Part shown: positions 5,804 to 9,862 of the stretch, piece by piece
Layout of the letters: every line of letters starts with the position of its first letter
Numbering within the stretch: position 1 is the first letter of the stretch
Origin: JBCCFW01 sp039029535
GTDB lineage: Bacteria; Acidobacteriota; JBCCFW01
Direction of reading: 5' to 3'
DNA length: 9,862 nt
Assembly (NCBI GenBank): GCA_039029535.1
Contig: JBCCFW010000234.1
Location: forward strand, 1 to 9,862
Translations under genes and position numbers: made by a program
Notes under the pieces: generated by a model
Database searches by the model: none
Told to the model about the DNA's origin: nothing
Seen by the model: the letters and a program-made list of their open reading frames with translations, nothing else

Positions 5804-7600
5804 GTGATTCGTTTCCGCTCCTCGTTGCCCGCCCTGCTCCTGTCGACGACGGTGCTCGCCGGTGGCCCGTCCGCCCTTCCGGAGGCTGCCGACACGACGG
5901 CCGCCACGCCCTCCGCGGACGACCTGCACGCCGCCCTCTTCGTCGACGACCTCTACCCGTCGGCCACCGCGTGCCGGACCTGCCACCCTCGTCACTACGA
6001 GGAGTGGTCGGTCAGCCAGCACGCCTACGCACAGGTCAGCCCGGTCTTCAACGCGATGCAGGCCAAGGTCAACGAGCTGACCAACGGCTCCACCGGTGAC
6101 TTCTGCATCCGCTGCCACACGCCGGTGGGGATGGCCCTGGGCGAGCCGGTGTTCACCGCCGCCGAGAACCGCCATCCCACGTCGCTCGAGGGCGTGACCT
6201 GCGTGAGCTGTCACCGGATCAACGAGGCTCACGGCAAGTTCAGCGCGCGAACCCCCCTGGTCACCGGGAGCCTCCACGACACCGTGTACGGGCCCACCGG
6301 TGGCGACGAGGTCGCGCGGGTCATCGACTCCGGCGACTTCAAGGTCACCACCGCGCCGGGTCAGGGACCGGGTCGCCCGATCCACCAGATGGCCGAGCGC
6401 TTCTTCCAGCTCACCGAGCCCTCGTTCTGCGGTCGCTGCCACGACGTCACCCAGGCCGACGGCTTCCGCCTCGAAGAAGCGTTCAGCGAGTACAAGACGT
6501 CCCACGCCGCAGCGTCCGGCCTGGCCTGCCAGGACTGCCACATGGGCAAGGTGCCCGGCGACCCGACCGCTGGCTACGACTACGGCCCTGCCGCCGTCGT
6601 CGGTGGCGTGCCCACCCGGGATCGCAAGCTCACGAACCACATGATCGTCGGCCCCGATCACACCGTGATCCACCCCGGCATCTTCCCGCACTCACCGGCC
6701 GCCAAGAGCCTCGCCTCGATGAAGGACTGGGTCCTCTTCGACTGGGAAGCGGGTTGGGGCACCGACGACTTCGAAGACACCATCGAGAACGACGACGCCT
6801 TCCCACCCGCCTGGCGCTCCGTCGACGACCGCTATGACGCTCGCGAGATCCTCGACGACCATCTCGCGCTGTTGCAGAAGGCCGACGACACGCGGGTCGA
6901 GCTGCTCAAGACCGGCTACGTCCTCGGTGACGTCCGGATGAAGAAGCAGGGTCGCAAGGGCCTGCGCTTCGACGTCGACGTCGTCAACGGCATCGACTCG
7001 CACAACGTGCCCACCGGCTTCACCGCCGAGCGCATCGTCTTCCTACGCATCGAGCTCCGCGACGCCGCCGGCGAGCTCGTCTTCACCTCGGGTGACCTCG
7101 ACGCCAACGGCGACCTGCGCGACCTCCACTCGCGGCTGGTCCACGCCGGCGAGGTGCCGCGGGACAAGCAGCTCTTCAGCCTCCAGTCGAAGTTCCTCAC
7201 CCGGAACCTCCGCGGCGGCGAGCGAGAGCAGGTCCTGGCGGTGAACCACTCGATCGACGCGCTCCCCTTCCTGCGTCCCGAGACCGTGCCGACCACCCTC
7301 ACCGGTCGTCCGCGTGGTGCTCGCCTGCACAAGAAGGGCATCGAGCCCGGTGGCAAGCGAACGGCGAGCTACCGCGTCGACCGCAAGGCGCTCGCCGGCC
7401 CCGGTCCGCATCAGCTCCAGGTCCAGCTCATCGCCGGGATGGTGCCGGTGAACCTCATCCACGCCATCCAGAGCGTCGGCTTCGACTTCGACCTCTCTGC
7501 GGCCGAGATAGCCGAGCGGGTGGTCGAGGGTCATCGCGTCCTTCACGAGCGCACGCTCGAGATCGACCTCGACGGAGATCATCAGGCATGGGGCGGCTGA
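5804..7600 (+). CDS. Exported pentaheme cytochrome c (cytochrome c554-like N-terminal part)
   Basis: The protein has 598 residues from the GTG at 5804. That start is chosen because it puts a signal peptide first (IRFRSSLPALLLSTTVLAGG). No good ribosome binding site is visible, and the open frame extends upstream to 5588, so the start is moderately certain. Five C-x-x-C-H heme sites lie at residues 57-61 (CRTCH), 101-105 (CIRCH), 133-137 (CVSCH), 209-213 (CGRCH) and 242-246 (CQDCH). The first is followed by Y-x-x-W...Q-H-A, as in cytochrome c554-type proteins. Further histidines (for example 73, 124, 143, 234) could be second axial ligands. Residues 380-600 carry no heme and look like a beta-sandwich with S-H-N-V-P-T-G (399-405), close to the G-H-x-x-P-T-G motif of other multiheme cytochromes. 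The gene overlaps the barrel gene by 13 nt. It is likely a periplasmic electron carrier or reductase; the substrate is not known. Confidence 0.85.
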   Translation: MIRFRSSLPALLLSTTVLAGGPSALPEAADTTAATPSADDLHAALFVDDLYPSATACRTCHPRHYEEWSVSQHAYAQVSPVFNAMQAKVNELTNGSTGDFCIRCHTPVGMALGEPVFTAAENRHPTSLEGVTCVSCHRINEAHGKFSARTPLVTGSLHDTVYGPTGGDEVARVIDSGDFKVTTAPGQGPGRPIHQMAERFFQLTEPSFCGRCHDVTQADGFRLEEAFSEYKTSHAAASGLACQDCHMGKVPGDPTAGYDYGPAAVVGGVPTRDRKLTNHMIVGPDHTVIHPGIFPHSPAAKSLASMKDWVLFDWEAGWGTDDFEDTIENDDAFPPAWRSVDDRYDAREILDDHLALLQKADDTRVELLKTGYVLGDVRMKKQGRKGLRFDVDVVNGIDSHNVPTGFTAERIVFLRIELRDAAGELVFTSGDLDANGDLRDLHSRLVHAGEVPRDKQLFSLQSKFLTRNLRGGEREQVLAVNHSIDALPFLRPETVPTTLTGRPRGARLHKKGIEPGGKRTASYRVDRKALAGPGPHQLQVQLIAGMVPVNLIHAIQSVGFDFDLSAAEIAERVVEGHRVLHERTLEIDLDGDHQAWGG

Positions 7601-8976
7601 GACCTCACCGGCTCGGCTCGCTCGTCCTCGTCTCCCTCCTGCTGGTCACCGCCTCGGTGGCCAGCGCGGGAAGCGTGGACGACCTGCACCTGTCGCTGGA
7701 GACCGAGCCGCGACCACCCCAGGTGCAGCGCCTGCGTCAGCGCCCCAAGCCCCTCATCGAGTGGGGTGAGCGCTTCAACGCGCCGGGTCGTCTGAGCAAG
7801 GGCTTGAAGCTGCCCGGCGGCGCCGTCTGGCGTCCCCAGCTCCTGGTCTTCGGCACTCTCCGCAGCGCGCTCCAGAGCCTCGAGGGGCCGGTCGAGATCA
7901 GCGAATGGATCACGCGTCTCGACCTTCACGCACAGCTTCGACTCTCGGGCACCGAGCGTCTCCTGGTCAGCCTGCGACCCCTCAACGACGACACGCAGCA
8001 CAGCGGCTACTTCTTCTCCGGCGACACCGGCTGGCAGGAGCAGATGAACTCGCAGCTCCGAGCGCTCTTCTTCGAGGGCGACTTCGGCGAGCTCCTCCCG
8101 GTTCTCGATCGCTCGGATCGCCGCCCGATCGACCTCGGCTTCTCGGTCGGTCGTCAGCCCCTGGCGCTTCAGGAAGGGATGCTTCTCGACGACCTCGTCG
8201 ACAGCCTCGGCGTGTCGAAGAACTCGCTGCGTCCCCGCGGCAGCTCCAACCTTCGCCTGCTCGGGCTCTGGGCCTGGGGCGGGCTCGACCGACGCGTGCC
8301 CGGCGGCAGCGCGCGACGACTCGACGAGGGCGCTCAGCTCTTCGGGCTCTCCGCGGCTCTCGACCTGCCGGTGAGCACCTTCGAGATCGACGCGGTGCAC
8401 GTCGAGTCCGAGCTCCCGGGCGCGAGCGGCAACTGGCTCGGCGTGTCGGCCACCCAACGCCTCGGTCGGACCGCCTCGACCTTCCGCGTCGTGCTCTCCG
8501 AGCCGACAGAGGGCGAGGGCCTGGTCGGTCGGGGCCGAGTGCTGACCTCCGAGCTCTCGTGGACCCCGCGTCGCAACGAGGACATCGTCTACTTCAACGC
8601 CTTCGCGGTGGACGGGCGGTTCAGCTCGGCCGCCCGCGACGCCGAGCGCGGCGGTCCGCTGGGCCGCATGGGCATCCTCTTCGAGGCTCCGGGCATCGGC
8701 CGGCTGCCCATGTCGCTGTCGGCCGACGCCACCGAGGTCTGGGGCGGCGCCTTCGGCTGGCAACATTTCATGAAGCATGGGCGACGTCAGTTCGTCTTGG
8801 AGGGAGCCGGGCGTCGCTCGACCCGTGGCACCCACGCAGCGGAGGCCGGCGTGGGGCTGCGTTTCCAGCAGGCGCTCCTCAATAGGTTCCTGGTCCAGCT
8901 CGACGCCTTCGCGGCGGTCGAGAAGGGCCTCGCGCCCCGCTACGGCGGGCGTCTCGAGTTCCAGGTCAAGTTCTGA
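7588..8976 (+). CDS. Putative outer-membrane beta-barrel (porin-like) protein
   Basis: The protein has 462 residues. The ATG at 7588 lies inside the end of the cytochrome gene (13-nt overlap), with GGAG at 7574-7577 about 10 nt upstream. It begins with a signal peptide (LVLVSLLLVTASVASAG, cleavage near residue 27). The mature part is made of alternating hydrophobic and polar strands broken by charged turns, with many Arg, Asp, Gly and aromatic residues and no hydrophobic helix. Near residues 187-205, GRQPLALQEGMLLDD resembles a segment seen in porin-like barrels. The chain ends R-L-E-F-Q-V-K-F, with aromatic or hydrophobic residues at -1, -3 and -5, the typical recognition signal for barrel insertion. 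There is no CXXCH. Its place between two multiheme cytochromes suggests the sheath of a porin-cytochrome conduit, which is inference. It could also be an ordinary substrate porin. Confidence 0.68.
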   Translation: MGRLRPHRLGSLVLVSLLLVTASVASAGSVDDLHLSLETEPRPPQVQRLRQRPKPLIEWGERFNAPGRLSKGLKLPGGAVWRPQLLVFGTLRSALQSLEGPVEISEWITRLDLHAQLRLSGTERLLVSLRPLNDDTQHSGYFFSGDTGWQEQMNSQLRALFFEGDFGELLPVLDRSDRRPIDLGFSVGRQPLALQEGMLLDDLVDSLGVSKNSLRPRGSSNLRLLGLWAWGGLDRRVPGGSARRLDEGAQLFGLSAALDLPVSTFEIDAVHVESELPGASGNWLGVSATQRLGRTASTFRVVLSEPTEGEGLVGRGRVLTSELSWTPRRNEDIVYFNAFAVDGRFSSAARDAERGGPLGRMGILFEAPGIGRLPMSLSADATEVWGGAFGWQHFMKHGRRQFVLEGAGRRSTRGTHAAEAGVGLRFQQALLNRFLVQLDAFAAVEKGLAPRYGGRLEFQVKF

Positions 8977-8979
8977 CCA

Positions 8980-8999
8980 CCGCGTGGCTCGCCACGCGG
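8980..8999 (+). other. Perfect 8-bp hairpin between the barrel gene and the second cytochrome gene
   Basis: CCGCGTGG (8980-8987) pairs perfectly with CCACGCGG (8992-8999) around the tetraloop CTCG, starting 3 nt after the barrel gene's stop codon. No T-run follows, so it is not a typical intrinsic terminator. In this place it could partly terminate transcription, protect the upstream mRNA from 3' decay, or set different expression levels for the barrel and the second cytochrome. The structure is certain on paper; the role is inferred. Confidence 0.5.
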
Positions 9000-9018
9000 C
9001 CCGTCCGAGATCGATCGC

Positions 9019-9862
9019 ATGTCCTCGTCCCCCTGCCTGACTCTCTTGCTCCTCGCGCTCGGCCTCGGTGCCGGACCCGCCCTCGGCGCCGGCCTCGAGC
9101 TGCCGCCCGAGCACGTCGTCGGCCCAGGCGACTGCGGCGACTGCCACGAGCAGGAGCACGAGGTGTGGCTCGCCACGGGTCACGCCACCGGCTTCGGAAC
9201 GCTCAGCCGCGACGAGAAGGCTCGGTCCATCGCGGCTGCCCTCGGCATCCGCCGCGTGCGACGCGACCCCCTCTGCGGCTCCTGCCACTTCACCTCCGCC
9301 GTGGTCGAGGAGACGACCAAGGCCATCGCCGGGGTCGCCTGCGAGTCCTGCCACGGTGCCGGCGAGGAGTGGATCGACATCCACTGGGATCTCGGTGAGG
9401 CGGCCGACGTCGAGAGCGAGAGCGCCGAACACCGAAAGCAGCGCTGGGCCAGCTCGGAGAAGGCGGGGATGATCCGTCCCTCGAGCCCCGTCGACCTGAT
9501 CGGCCGTTGCTACCGCTGCCACGTCGTCGACGACCAGAAGCTGGTCGACGTCGGTGGTCATCCGCAGGGTGCCCGGCTCGATCTCGTGGCCGCCACCCAG
9601 GGCAACATCCGCCACAACTTCCTGCGAACGGGTGGGCTCCGCAACGACGAGGCACCCATCGAGCGTCAGCGGCTCTATCGATTGCTCGGTCCCTGGCTCG
9701 AGCTCGAGGCCACCGCTCGCGCGCTCGCGGCGGGCCCCGATGAGGGCGCTTACCGCAAGGGCCTGCTGGAGCGCGTGGCAGCCAACCGCAGCGCGCTGAA
9801 GACGCTGACGTCCGGCGTCACTCTCCCCTCCCTCGACCGAGCGCTCGCCGCCCTGCCGGCCG
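9019..9862 (+). CDS. Tetraheme cytochrome c554-like protein, 3' end outside the window
   Basis: From the ATG at 9019 the frame stays open to the window edge (281 codons seen, no stop). The signal peptide is a hydrophobic run, LTLLLLALGLGAGPALGA, with cleavage near residue 24. The early cysteine lacks lipobox context, so it is not a lipoprotein. Four C-x-x-C-H heme sites lie at residues 39-43 (CGDCH), 86-90 (CGSCH), 108-112 (CESCH) and 164-168 (CYRCH). The first continues as E-x-E-V-W-x-A-T-G-H-A-T-G-F, the signature start of the cytochrome c554 group, which is tetraheme. His 55, 181 and 199 are possible second ligands. The region after residue 205 is helical, rich in Ala, Leu and Arg, and has no heme site so far. 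The ribosome binding site is weak (GAGA at 9007-9010). It lies 42 nt after the barrel gene, separated by a strong hairpin, and is probably in the same transcript. It is likely a periplasmic electron carrier. Confidence 0.85.
   Translation, partial: MSSSPCLTLLLLALGLGAGPALGAGLELPPEHVVGPGDCGDCHEQEHEVWLATGHATGFGTLSRDEKARSIAAALGIRRVRRDPLCGSCHFTSAVVEETTKAIAGVACESCHGAGEEWIDIHWDLGEAADVESESAEHRKQRWASSEKAGMIRPSSPVDLIGRCYRCHVVDDQKLVDVGGHPQGARLDLVAATQGNIRHNFLRTGGLRNDEAPIERQRLYRLLGPWLELEATARALAAGPDEGAYRKGLLERVAANRSALKTLTSGVTLPSLDRALAALPA

Noticed and set aside
8984..9177. The 13-bp word GTGGCTCGCCACG occurs at 8984-8996 and 9165-9177
   Set aside because: The second copy simply encodes part of V-W-L-A-T in the c554 motif. 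Two copies of a short GC-rich word are plausible by chance and show no other repeat structure.
7582..9615. A 677-codon open frame on the minus strand, antisense to the barrel and second cytochrome genes
   Set aside because: It lies opposite two genes with clear signal peptides and CXXCH motifs. Long antisense frames arise from strong G/C third-position bias, and its protein is low-complexity (Glu, Gly, Arg, Ala rich) with no domain.

Overview
The window is GC-rich DNA from a Gram-negative bacterium. Nearly every gene encodes an exported protein: Sec signal peptides, an outer-membrane-barrel-like C-terminus, periplasmic c-type cytochromes, and an FG-GAP plus thrombospondin-3 secreted protein. 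The C-terminal module of that large protein, ending in a D-I-D-A-S...C-P pattern, resembles secreted proteins of Acidobacteriota and deltaproteobacterial-type lineages. This assignment rests on style only; no rRNA or marker gene is present.

Layout. (1) Positions 1-156, minus strand: the first 52 codons of an exported protein of unknown function. (2) Positions 157-373: a divergent intergenic region with a 14-bp palindrome and a short direct repeat. (3) Positions 374-1432, plus: an exported DUF3352-like protein with a His/Asp-rich tail. (4) Positions 5593-1452, minus: a tight three-gene unit. It holds a small MTH1187-type thiamine-binding protein, then (4-nt overlap) a 1134-residue FG-GAP/TSP3 protein, then (24-nt gap) a small unrecognised protein. 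The frame of this last gene has a TGA at codon 76 but carries on as clearly coding sequence for 58 more codons. (5) Positions 5594-5803: a divergent regulatory region with nested inverted repeats and a terminator-like hairpin. (6) Positions 5804 to the end, plus: a pentaheme cytochrome c, a beta-barrel (porin-like) protein overlapping it by 13 nt, and a tetraheme cytochrome-c554-like protein that runs off the window.

How the parts may work together. The plus-strand unit puts a barrel-like outer-membrane protein between two exported multiheme cytochromes. That layout suggests a respiratory or electron-transfer module, possibly moving electrons across the outer membrane. The minus-strand unit pairs a cytosolic vitamin-binding protein with a calcium-binding secreted protein, and no shared function is obvious.

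The most unusual signal is the in-frame TGA at 1629-1631. It is followed at a suitable distance by a small hairpin that fits the general shape of a bacterial selenocysteine insertion element. A selenoprotein, a nonsense-mutated gene and a sequencing error are all still possible.
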